Shown here piece by piece: positions 45,536-53,512 of a stretch of 53,512 nucleotides of DNA; the stretch's first letter is position 1; each line of letters begins with the position of its first letter. The DNA is taken from NCBI GenBank assembly GCA_022925895.1, contig JAKSYS010000430.1, positions 1 to 53,512 on the forward strand, written 5' to 3'. Under the pieces are notes generated by a model, which was given only the letters and a program-made list of their open reading frames with translations, was not told where the DNA came from and made no database searches. The position numbers and the translations under genes are program-made. The DNA comes from Fragilaria crotonensis. Lineage: Eukaryota; Bacillariophyta; Fragilariophyceae; Fragilariales; Fragilariaceae.

Positions 45536-45707
45536 GGGAGATCGCCGGGTAGAGTCGTGTTCCACTACGTTTCGGTCATCATGATGGAAAATTAGAAATT
45601 AGTGGACGGGAAACTTAAACAAACAAACATCGGAACTAAGAGATCCGGGTTGACATGAAACAAGGGATTTTCTACTTAGTGGAAACACGACTCTACCCCG
45701 ATCTCCC
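45536..45707. mobile_element. Tc1/mariner-type MITE with TA target duplication
   Basis: 172 bp. The left end gggagatcgccgggtagagt continues cgtgttccacta; the right end is its reverse complement with small differences (tagtggaaacacgactctac continuing cccgatctccc). TA lies at both flanks (45534-45535 and 45708-45709), as expected for Tc1/mariner insertion. There is no coding capacity. Its right edge forms the stop codon of the EngB gene. Confidence 0.9.
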
Positions 45708-45791
45708 TAATGTCGTTGCCTTGTCCTCAATCTACAGGCTAGCTCATCCTCGTCTTTATCCATGCCGTCGTCATAGTCATCGTGGTCGTCG

Positions 45792-45835
<44 letters not shown>

Positions 45836-47026
45836 CTCCTCATCGTCATCGTCGTCCTCATTGTCTTCCTTCTCCTCGTCATCCTCCACCTCATCATCGT
45901 CATCGTCATCGTCATCTTCATCCTCCTCATCGTCATCCTCCACATCATCAAGCTTCCTATAATCCTCACCCTTGAGGTTTCCATAGTAGCCAACGAAATT
46001 CGCATCAATAGTTGCCATGAGCTCTTCGATGCCACTATTCTTGGACGAGCTTGTAACATGAATAAGCGGTCCTTGACTACCTTTCCGTTGGTAGAGTTGG
46101 CTATGAAATCTCATGCACGCGTCATTCGAAAATCGAATCAACTGTGGCAACGACACTCGATCCGCTTTGGTCAAGACCACAGTGTATGGTATTTCCGCTT
46201 CGTCGAACCAACCCATAATGTTGCGGTCAAATTGAGATGTTCCCCTCCGAGAATCAACCAGCATTAATGTACGAGTCAGTGTTCCTTTATCTCGACGAGA
46301 TAGAAGAAAGTCTTGTGTCTTTTCTTGCCAGCTCGCAACGTTCTTGTCTGGTGCCTTGGCGAATCCATAGCCTGGTAAATCAATCAAGAATCCCACCGCG
46401 GAGGAAACATTTTGAGGATCCGAATGTTTGCCGCTTGGCATCAAACCATAGTAATGAACTGTTTGGGTCCTTCCTGGCTGCTTACTGGACTTGGCCAAGT
46501 TTTTTCTCATAATGGCGTTAATGAGCGTGCTCTTTCCCACATTGGACCGTCCGAGGACAGCAACTTCCGGAATATCATATGTTGGAGGCTTGTGATCAAA
46601 GAGTTTGGGACTCATGTAATGAAATTCTGCGCCGCGGAAGGATGGAGGGATTGTCCGTTCTAGAAAGAGTTCCTGTGCATCAATGCCAAATTCCTCAGTA
46701 GCACACTTTGCAACATAGACGTTGGGTGATCCAGTGACTGATAAATAGGCATCAGGAACGACAGCATTCTGCGGTTGGATCGATGCTGATGCTGCAGCAG
46801 AGAGTTTGGATGGAATTCGTTGTGTCGTTGGAACCTTGTTTTCTTTGGCAGCTCGCGTGCTGGCTCGTGTCCCTCCGGATGGATTTCCTTTCGCTTTCAC
46901 GTTCCCTTTCCCTTTTACGTTCGCATTCACTTTAGCATTCGCGTTCACTTTTGAAGCCAGACCCCGTTCTGATGATAACAAATGTACGAAAGACGAAGCT
47001 CCTCTGGAAAGCTGTCTTCGTATCAT
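45707..47026 (-). CDS. engB: EngB/YihA-type ribosome-biogenesis GTPase, organellar
   Basis: 439 aa, no intron. Motifs: G1 GRSNVGKST (159-167), the switch region SSKQPGRTQTVHYYG, G3 DLPGYGFAKAP (216-226) and G4 TKADR (286-290), in TRAFAC EngB order. It should act in large-subunit ribosome assembly in an organelle. The N-terminus (MIRRQLSRGASSFVHLLSS) resembles a mitochondrial presequence, followed by a low-complexity Lys/Asn/Gly repeat (KVNANAKVNANVKGKGN). After the GTPase domain (to about residue 360) a tail of about 60 residues is almost pure Asp/Glu, encoded by a GAY/GAR microsatellite (45775-45945). The last residues (RTRQRH) are followed by TAG at 45709-45707, made of the TA target duplication plus the first base of the adjacent MITE. 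The original C-terminus may have been different. Confidence 0.9.
45775..45945 (+). repeat. ATCGTC/ATCCTC trinucleotide-type microsatellite in the EngB tail
   Basis: The runs gtcatcgtcatcgtcatcgt and cctcatcgtc on the plus strand encode the poly-Asp/Glu end of EngB on the minus strand. All units keep the reading frame (period six or three), so length changes would only change the acidic tail. Confidence 0.9.
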
Positions 47027-47531
47027 TGCAATGCTGCTACGATGTATCAGTGCGCCGCAATCAGAGTGTGATCTGTTGCCAAATGTGCTACAAGTACTAG
47101 TAGTTACTAGTACTCCAGTAGCTGTTAGCTAGTGGCGTAGAGGATGAGATTTTGACGTCACGAGTCATGCCACTTGTGAGCGTCCGATGATGAATGGTCC
47201 TCCTCGGACCATCGAGTATCTTCCATCGTTTCCTGTGCAGTACCATGTAGCAAGTAATAATCCAGTATATCCACCCCAGATATACACAACGCAAACACCA
47301 GCCCTGACAGTACAGCATGTTCCAGACAGACAGTAATCACGTCGGCGCTCTAGACTCTAGCTAGAGTACAGGTATGCCAGTTAAGAATGTCTATAGCGTT
47401 ATCACAACGATTGGGGCTTGCTGCATCATTGCACATCTGCTTGGAAACAGTAAGACGTGCACACGAATCAAACTTGCGCGTCCGATTCGAGTCCAATGAC
47501 TCATTCTCGGACTACACCAAGCACGAGCAGA
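47027..47531. other. intergenic region
   Basis: No gene is supported. GTAC/tactag words occur at 47090-47115 (gtactagtagttactagtac). The region is 5' of EngB and 3' of the polyol dehydrogenase-like gene, both on the minus strand. Confidence 0.4.
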
Positions 47532-49166
47532 TCAATCGACGAGGGCAGAGCAATCGGTAGAAAATCCATTGACAAATACACCCCGCCTCAAGTGAATTTC
47601 AGCCATGATATCACGTAGTGTATCTCCCGCAACCATACGCACCACAAGCAATGAGATGCCTCTGGCCAAGGTATCAAGTTCTTTGGTATCGGCGATTGCA
47701 CTTAAATTTCCTCCGCTTGGTGTCAGGAGATAGTCTCTGATGCTCTCGCAAAAAGCATTCGGGTCTTTATCAGGAAGACCCATCCAAATTTCCGAGAATG
47801 GTTGACCATGCGATTCAGAAGCGCATTTAAACTCATACCAGCCTTCTTCTAGGTTGTATTTCATGCCATCAGCATATACTGTGCCTCCAGTAAATTCATT
47901 CAACCTTGGGGCTCCATCCAACCAACCGACAAACGTGCCATTCCCATCGTGGTGTTGGGGCACTAGCCATCGGATCAATGCTGCGTAGGCGAATACCGTG
48001 GCGACTGTGATTGGTTTGTGTTGAGATACCAGGTCAACGATCGTACCAGACCATCGAATGCCAGCTTTGGCAGCTCCATTTTGCGTTATGAAAAAACTCG
48101 ATAGCCCAAAATATGGATGCGCCAAACGTGCCTTCCAATCGACCCAACAGGCCGTTGATTCCTCGTCACCGTACGGAGAAGCGGCGAGAATTTGATCCTG
48201 CACCAAGGATTCCAGATATGATTCAATCCATAGTTCACGAAAGCTTTCCGTCCCGGGAACGTCCGTCGTGAGTATCCCCTGAAGTGCCATGGCATGTGCC
48301 ACAGCTGTATGCGTTCCGTTGGCAATTCGTAGTTTCAACCCTAAATCGGCGTCCAACTGCTCCCGCGTGGACCGCACGACGACGCCTTCCAATTTGGTTT
48401 CGCGAAAGGCTGTCGGTAAGTTATTGTGTGGGTCCAAAATGACAAGAGCCTTGGCCGGGAGTGGCTCCGCGCGAGGTACGTTGGGATCGTCAGGACGTGA
48501 CGATGTGATACGATCCACCATGGTATTGAGGCAAACGACGTAGTTGTTCAAAAAATCCAGCATGGTACTGTCGCCGCTGTCTTTCTCCTTGATTGCTATG
48601 GTTTGTAGATGTGACTGAATGACATTTCCGTTGTCAGCAACGTTGTCCATGTCAAGGATACAAATCTTTTCTGTGCGCTTCTGGTTCCCTTTCGATATGG
48701 CTCGCAATAGCTCCATTAAATCCTTCATAGCACCTGACTCGGCAGATACCAACCCAGCTTCTGTAACACCAACACCAATAATGAGAACATGTTGTTCCAA
48801 CGAAGCGATAAATTCCCACGTTGCCGCTCGAGTCTCTGGATTTCCCAAGGAAAATGCCCCGTAACATGCAACTCGGTCTGTGACAACATCACCTGAAGCA
48901 AACACTGTGTCTACTTCGTAGTACGATGACAATGATACCGCGCTGGATGAAGACTCTTTCTCATCCCAATCTTGCCGTTGCTGCTGCCGTTGCATCATGC
49001 ACATGTAGTTCAAAAACGATGTTCCACGCGTCTGTATCAACGCAGGATAGAAACCTGCACGGTTTAAAACGGGAACCAACACATTTCGCAAGAAACGACC
49101 TGTTCCCAAACACAAGCAGTTCACTTTGGCACTAGCATCGTCGGTCTTGAAGGAGGACATGGACAT
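47532..49166 (-). CDS. polyol-specific long-chain dehydrogenase (mannitol dehydrogenase superfamily)
   Basis: 544 aa from ATG at 49166 (MSMSSFKTDDASAK). Features of the mannitol/tagaturonate/fructuronate dehydrogenase family: the NAD(P)-binding N-terminus LCLGTGRFLRNVLVPVL, then DMDNVADNGNVIQSHL (compare CDNLxxNG), CLNTMVDRITSS, and the catalytic-lysine helix LKLRIANGTHTAVAHAMAL. A C-terminal helical domain ends in EIHLRRGVFVNGFSTDC. The length is near the family range (about 490-550). The enzymes interconvert sugar alcohols or hexuronates and ketoses with NAD(P)H. The substrate is not deducible, but mannitol or a uronate derivative is likely. No targeting signal is visible. An upstream in-frame TTG (49199) was not chosen. 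Confidence 0.8.
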   Translation of the reverse strand: MSMSSFKTDDASAKVNCLCLGTGRFLRNVLVPVLNRAGFYPALIQTRGTSFLNYMCMMQRQQQRQDWDEKESSSSAVSLSSYYEVDTVFASGDVVTDRVACYGAFSLGNPETRAATWEFIASLEQHVLIIGVGVTEAGLVSAESGAMKDLMELLRAISKGNQKRTEKICILDMDNVADNGNVIQSHLQTIAIKEKDSGDSTMLDFLNNYVVCLNTMVDRITSSRPDDPNVPRAEPLPAKALVILDPHNNLPTAFRETKLEGVVVRSTREQLDADLGLKLRIANGTHTAVAHAMALQGILTTDVPGTESFRELWIESYLESLVQDQILAASPYGDEESTACWVDWKARLAHPYFGLSSFFITQNGAAKAGIRWSGTIVDLVSQHKPITVATVFAYAALIRWLVPQHHDGNGTFVGWLDGAPRLNEFTGGTVYADGMKYNLEEGWYEFKCASESHGQPFSEIWMGLPDKDPNAFCESIRDYLLTPSGGNLSAIADTKELDTLARGISLLVVRMVAGDTLRDIMAEIHLRRGVFVNGFSTDCSALVD

Positions 49167-50942
49167 GAATGAATAGCCGGAAGGATGCGGATCATCCAAA
49201 TTGTATGCACATGTGTACTTGAGACAGGAGTACTACAGCATGCAATGTTGTATCATTTGTCGGCAGTGCATCCGGACGTGGATTCACTGATTCACTATTC
49301 ACTCCCAACTCCCAACCTCGTACCATGTACCTGGTAGTAGTACATGTACAAGTACTGGTACCATGCCATGTATCTTCCAGTATTCGTATCATACCAGGTT
49401 CATGTGTAAGACTATTCAAGTATTGTACTTGAGTACATTACTGGGAGTTGGGGACCCAAAACCCCCGAGACGACAGACTGATGTCCTATGTCCTGTGATA
49501 CGAGTACTGTAGTGTGTAGTGTAGCCCAGAAGATGACAGACGCGGCCGCGATGAATTTGCACGTACGATATATGGATATGCACCGGTAGTGCAAGTACAA
49601 GGTGCAAGTATCGCAGCGCAATAGTAGTGCTTGTACTGGTACATTCACAGCAACAATCAGAAACTGCTCTTGATATCTACCGGTAGTACTATGTACTCCA
49701 GTACAATGTACTATATCATTGATATTTGGTACCTGGTAGTACGTAGTACAAAGTACTGGTGCTGCACACCTGCACTCCAGCTGTCTTTGGTAGATGCCGA
49801 AGCGCACTGGATGGTCTGATGGCACGCTTCATAGAACCAATTGGCCTGATGCCCACCCATGGAAAGCACTTCAAGTCCCACGAACTAGTTATCGAGTAGC
49901 CCGATCTTACATCAGGCGAATTGTCTGTCAGCATCGCGCGGAAGAACAGCTACATACCATCCTACAAAGGCATGATACTTCGGTAGATGGATCGAACCAG
50001 GCAGTGCGAGTGACGGTGCATCTTGTGTTGATGACCGAACCGCTTTCCATGCGGAATGCTGGTACGGACGACGAGCGATATGCAAGCAGGAAGGAACACG
50101 AATCGGGTCCCTGGCATGCCATCATGAGTTTCAAGTTGATGTTGATGTTGATTGCCTCAGGACTTGGTTGAAACGAAAGAATCACTGTCCCTTATGCAAT
50201 GGGCAGGGTGCTGAATTGAGAGTGACATGCCGAGCCTTAGAATCATGGCTATCTTGACGAGGTCGCCTTCGGTGACTCGACTTTGTCCATTTGGTTGAGC
50301 GCAACCTTTGAGCTGGCTTTGAAGCATCGCTGTTGTTCCTTGATGAACTTGATGTTTTATCGAGTCCGTCTGTTCGTGCTGCTGCATTCGAGAGAATCTC
50401 TTTACATGGTGAGCAATTTGTCGTTGTGTCGTCGTCGTACATGCCGCAATAATGACCCGGGGCGCCGAAAGGATACAGGGGCGATGACCTGGTACGTGGA
50501 GTACTCTACTGGTAAATCCCGAAAATGCGTGCGGCTACATTATGTTTGACAAACGGAAGGAGTGAGAACGTCATGTTCGTGGGCCCTCTAAGCCCATCAT
50601 CACTCCCTGTCACCCGCAATAACCAACGTTCTAGCTGGAGACAGTTGGGTTTCTCATATACTTGACTGGTCCTAAGCACCTCGAACTTGGCTATCGATGT
50701 TTGTGGTCTTGCAAACTTACGCTGACAGACATTATTTAACTGGAACCTTTAATTTGTCAAGTGGGCTCACTTTTCCTCTCCCATCTGCACCTTCAGCGTC
50801 CGTCAAGGTTTTTTGGAACGAAAGGAGCGCCTGCCTATTTGATGAAACCGAGATCACATTCTCCGACGTCCGCATCGAACATGAAACCAATGTCGCCACA
50901 ATTTGTTGACAACTCTTCCAGGACAAGAGAATTGTTTTATCT
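49167..50942. other. intergenic region with dense GTAC palindromes; doubtful open frames
   Basis: Positions 49320-49450 and 49590-49765 are among the densest GTAC patches in the window (acctggtagtagtacatgta, cgtagtacaaagtactgg). Positions 49.8-50.9 kb contain several overlapping frames of 60-125 codons on both strands without recognisable domains. One (49794-50171, plus) has some protein-like text, but I cannot support it as a gene. Confidence 0.4.
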
Positions 50943-51215
50943 ATGAACGCTCCGGTTCTCGAGCTCTTTATTGCGGAGTGCTATCATGGATGTACAATGC
51001 GAAAGTGGACATATTGTTATGCCATCATTACAATCAAGCGCTTCACCGCTGGATCCGACAGCAACATCGTAATGGATGACCTAGCACGGTCAGGCTTGGA
51101 GGCGTCTACTGTAGCACAAAGCAATGTCTACTATCGCACCCATGACAAAACAACCGGGACAGCAATCCTGAATTTCAACGGCGATGGATATCACGTTGCT
51201 GTGGAAGCGCTTTAG
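50943..51215 (+). CDS. hypothetical small protein or last exon
   Basis: A 90-codon open frame (MNAPVLELFIAECYHGC...) ends just before the putative 5' LTR at 51223. The residue pattern (RKWTYCYAIITIKRFTAGSD, TTGTAILNFNGDGYHVAVEA) is more protein-like than its neighbours, so it could be a real small gene or the end of one whose upstream exon lies at 50.7-50.9 kb. No family is recognised. Confidence 0.25.
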   Translation: MNAPVLELFIAECYHGCTMRKWTYCYAIITIKRFTAGSDSNIVMDDLARSGLEASTVAQSNVYYRTHDKTTGTAILNFNGDGYHVAVEAL

Positions 51216-51369
51216 TTGAATCTGTTGGTGTTTTATTGATCATTCGCCAGGCCATCACATCTGCACCTTCTCGACACTATCGCTACGCTCAGCGGAAGCG
51301 GACGTGACGGAAAAAGGAACGAGTTGAACAAAAAAGTCGAGCATTCGTAATTGTTTCAGTTGTTGTTTT

Positions 51370-51413
51370 CATAAGATCTTCAGTGCAGATTCATAAGATC
51401 TTCAGTGCAGAAC
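51370..51413 (+). repeat. 22-nt tandem direct repeat in the putative LTR
   Basis: cataagatcttcagtgcaga occurs twice, head to tail (51370-51391 and 51392-51413), differing only in the last two bases. Tandem repeats in an LTR U3 are often enhancer-like (inference). Confidence 0.85.
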
Positions 51414-52087
51414 AGTTCGATTTTCTGAGAACACTCTGGTGCTGCCATTCTAGTTTTAGTACACAACTCCTCTTATCCTCCTTTGGACATTCTCTCACAT
51501 CGGGTTCCAACAGTCGTTTCTTTCCTTCATCCTGAAATAAAAAACGATCTCGTTAAATAACACCTGTGAAATCACAAGCACTATCAATTAATTAAACAAT
51601 AAACACAACACAAACGATAGGCATAACTCATAACAGATACGTACCTCCACCACTCCAAATTACTTCACCTTGGAAGGAGACCCGCTGCTGCTTTTGCTTT
51701 TTCCAACTTTTTTGATATCACCTCCCCAGATCTCTGACGCGCCTCTGGACTTGTAAAGTTCTCGTCACCAACACCAAGAAACACTTCACGCCCTCCTTCC
51801 TTCCCGGCTGTCAAGGATAGTAGGCTACTGGATAAGTCCAGTACCGGTGAGACAGCGAATACTGTCGTTGACGAAACTAAGAAGAATGCGACGATCGGAC
51901 GGAATGTCAGATTCGAGTCAGACGTGAACTCAGAATTGAATTCACGATTGAACTTGGAAAAAGAATTCGAAAGTAATCGCGCTACGGATTTCCAAAGAGT
52001 CCAACAACCCAAGATTCCATCGGAGGACAAAAACTATGGAAAGTTGGAAAAAACATTAAACATGTAGGAGATTGGACAGAAGTCCAC

Positions 52088-52095
52088 TATAAAAG
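52088..52095 (+). promoter_or_regulatory. TATA box of the retroelement
   Basis: tataaaag lies in the right orientation and distance (about 270 nt) upstream of the gag start. Transcription would begin near 52115-52125 in a purine-rich tract. Confidence 0.5.
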
Positions 52096-52361
52096 AACTG
52101 GGAAGAATAAGAAGGAGACACAAGGAAGGAAGAAGGCAGGAGAAGGTTCTGGAGAGACAGAGAAGGGAACCTGGAAGAGGAGTTTAGTTAGAACCTAAAC
52201 TCATAACTTTTACTTTGCTGATTTTGTCAAGGCCTGACAACTGCAGTTATCACCCCATAACCAGAGCAAGTACTGTGGTACCGCGCTCACGATATCTGGG
52301 ATTCTCAACACGTTTTATAAAACGATTGCTTTTGAGAGTTAAGATCAAACGACGACGACGA

Positions 52362-53512
52362 TGGCGAGCGAAGCGACGATGAAGTCGAGTCCGCTCGAGA
52401 CGATCAAGGTCATTCCCTTTTGGGGAAACGACAAGACGAAGGGCGGTATGGAACCGCGAGAGTTCTTCAAGAAGGCAGAAGTGTTTGCTGCATCCAAAGG
52501 TTTTGAAAGGGGCCTGCTGGAAAAGTTGAAGCTGCCAAGCCCAGGGGCTGTGGAGTTGACGAAAGAGGAAGAACAAGCGCAGAAGTGGAACAACGACGCT
52601 CGCAATTTTTTGATTATGTCATGCCAGGGCGACGCATTTGCGATTATTGAGGCCAAAGAGACGGCGAACGACATGTGGAAAGCGTTGAAAAGTCGCTACG
52701 ATTTGAAGAAGACGAAAGATCTTGTGAAGGCAACTACGCAATTGGAAAAGTGCTACATGAAGAATGACATGGAAGACCCGCACATGTGGATATTGGAGCT
52801 CGAAAGGTTGAACAGAGAGGTCGGTAAGTGCGAAAATGGGACCATGAGAAGCCAAGAACAGATGCAAGCAACAATTTTGGCACGTTTGCCGAAACGACGC
52901 TACGAGGCCGTTATCACCTCGTTGAACGGCAAGATTGGGCGTGAGGGTATGGATCATCAAGACTTTGTTGAGGAGATCACAGGGCACTTCCAAATGTTTA
53001 TTGAGCCGTATAAGGGACGAATTCAAGAAAAGAGAGACGAAAAAGGAGGCGAACGAAATCAGAAACATTTGGCGCTCACGACGACCGGCGGACGAAACAG
53101 CTGGCGGCAGTTTAAAGGGAAGTGTAACAAGTGTGGAAAAGAAGGGCACAAGGCACGAGACTGCAAGAGCAATGAGGAGAGAAATGGAATCAATGTCAAG
53201 AATGGCAATGGAGTGCAAAATTCGTTTTCGGGAAAATGTTACAAATGTGGCCAAGTTGGGCACCGAGCGCAACACTGCAAAACTCAAGGAAACGACTCGG
53301 GAATGTTTGTCGGAATGGCTATTCACGAAACGAGAAACAGGGAGGAACCAATGGTGCAAAACGACATCGATCTGGATAAGCTTGCCCTGGAGATTCTCAA
53401 CGACATCGCGAACGATAACAGGAAACGTAAACCTGATACGGAGTTGGACCGCAAGTACAAGAAATTTGCCGAGACGATTATTGCCCTCGACGTATCGGAA
53501 CCGGAAGAAGAA
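52362..53512 (+). CDS. Copia-type Gag (5' part of gag-pol), open at the window end
   Basis: The frame is open from ATG 52362 to the last base (383 codons) without a stop, so it continues beyond the window. The N-terminal helical region matches Copia Gag (UBN2-like): IIEAKETANDMWKALKSRYD, LEKCYMKNDMEDPHMWILEL and ILARLPKRRYEAVITSLNG. Two CCHC zinc knuckles follow, CNKCGKEGHKARDC (about residue 257) and CYKCGQVGHRAQHC (about 291), which bind element RNA. Protease, integrase and reverse transcriptase should lie downstream. The intact frame and intact LTR promoter suggest a young copy. It resembles the diatom CoDi lineages in layout, but lineage cannot be set from Gag alone. Confidence 0.9.

Larger units (their letters stand above)
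51223..52240 (+). mobile_element. putative 5' LTR of a Copia-like retrotransposon
   Basis: The proposed start is tgttggtgttttattg at 51223, a typical Copia LTR opening. The end is near 52235-52250, before the untranslated leader of gag. Support: a TATA box at 52088, about 270 nt upstream of the gag ATG; a 22-nt tandem repeat at 51370; and no host gene inside. A weak primer-binding-site candidate (ataaccagagc, 52257-52267) shares only the CAGAGC end with the usual initiator-Met site. The 3' LTR lies outside the window, so the borders are unproven. Confidence 0.5.

Noticed and set aside
45655-46267. Plus-strand frames rich in His/Arg/Pro or Val/Ile opposite EngB
   Set aside because: They are produced by the microsatellite that encodes the acidic tail on the other strand.
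51665-52030. 121-codon open frame on the minus strand
   Set aside because: It lies inside the putative 5' LTR, antisense to the element, and matches no family I know. Chance frame is more likely.
52257-52267. Initiator-Met tRNA primer-binding site
   Set aside because: Only the CAGAGC end matches the usual site, which is too weak for a separate feature.
1-53512. tRNA, rRNA or other structured RNA genes
   Set aside because: I looked for cloverleaf-type boxes and ribosomal motifs by eye and found none I could support. A covariance-model scan would be needed to exclude them.

Overview
The window looks like nuclear DNA of a photosynthetic stramenopile, most likely a diatom. The evidence is the gene content: two proteins with a signal peptide followed by a Phe-type plastid import motif, a receptor-like LRR protein with no kinase, a P-type H+-ATPase, a tocopherol prenyltransferase and a Copia-type retroelement. 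It also has short GT-AG introns: I place 14, all 63-103 nt and all frame-consistent. I cannot name the species from sequence alone.

Layout. Positions 1-16.7 kb are gene-dense. In order they hold the 3' part of an alpha/beta hydrolase; a plastid-targeted protein with six RPM/GPLG repeats; a beta-hydroxyacid dehydrogenase spliced to a cupin domain; a tandem pair of small glycine-zipper membrane proteins; a mitochondrial threonine dehydratase; a class I fructose-bisphosphate aldolase; a mitochondrial acyl-CoA transferase with a C-terminal EF-hand; an unrecognised gene; a CNX1/gephyrin-like molybdenum cofactor protein; and a small plastid membrane protein. Positions 17-25.1 kb hold a 1245-aa LRR membrane protein and a plasma-membrane H+-ATPase. 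Positions 25.1-39.7 kb are a 14.6-kb AT-rich gene desert. It contains a 9.4-kb structure bounded by long inverted repeats, a nested MITE, two TTAAGAAG arrays and decayed coding stretches. Positions 39.7-49.2 kb return to genes: homogentisate phytyltransferase, a RAD54 helicase carrying a bromodomain and two RanBP2 zinc fingers, an EngB GTPase whose stop codon lies on a MITE edge, and a polyol dehydrogenase-like protein. From about 51.2 kb to the window end lies the 5' part of a Copia-like retrotransposon (putative LTR and gag), which runs off the window.

The genes do not form one pathway. Most are housekeeping metabolism (glycolysis, amino-acid catabolism, CoA transfer, Moco, tocopherol), proton pumping and DNA repair. 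Two patterns run through the window. First, at least five conserved genes are broken by single-base indels, nearly all losses in short homopolymers, which suggests consensus error more than pseudogenisation. Second, intergenic DNA is packed with palindromic GTAC/AGTACT/GGTACCAGGTACC-type words that genes lack.

Most unusual: the RAD54-bromodomain-RanBP2 fusion (with an in-frame TAA at helicase motif VI), the dehydrogenase-cupin fusion, the EF-hand CoA transferase, the CNX1 protein with a degenerate G domain, and the long-inverted-repeat element.
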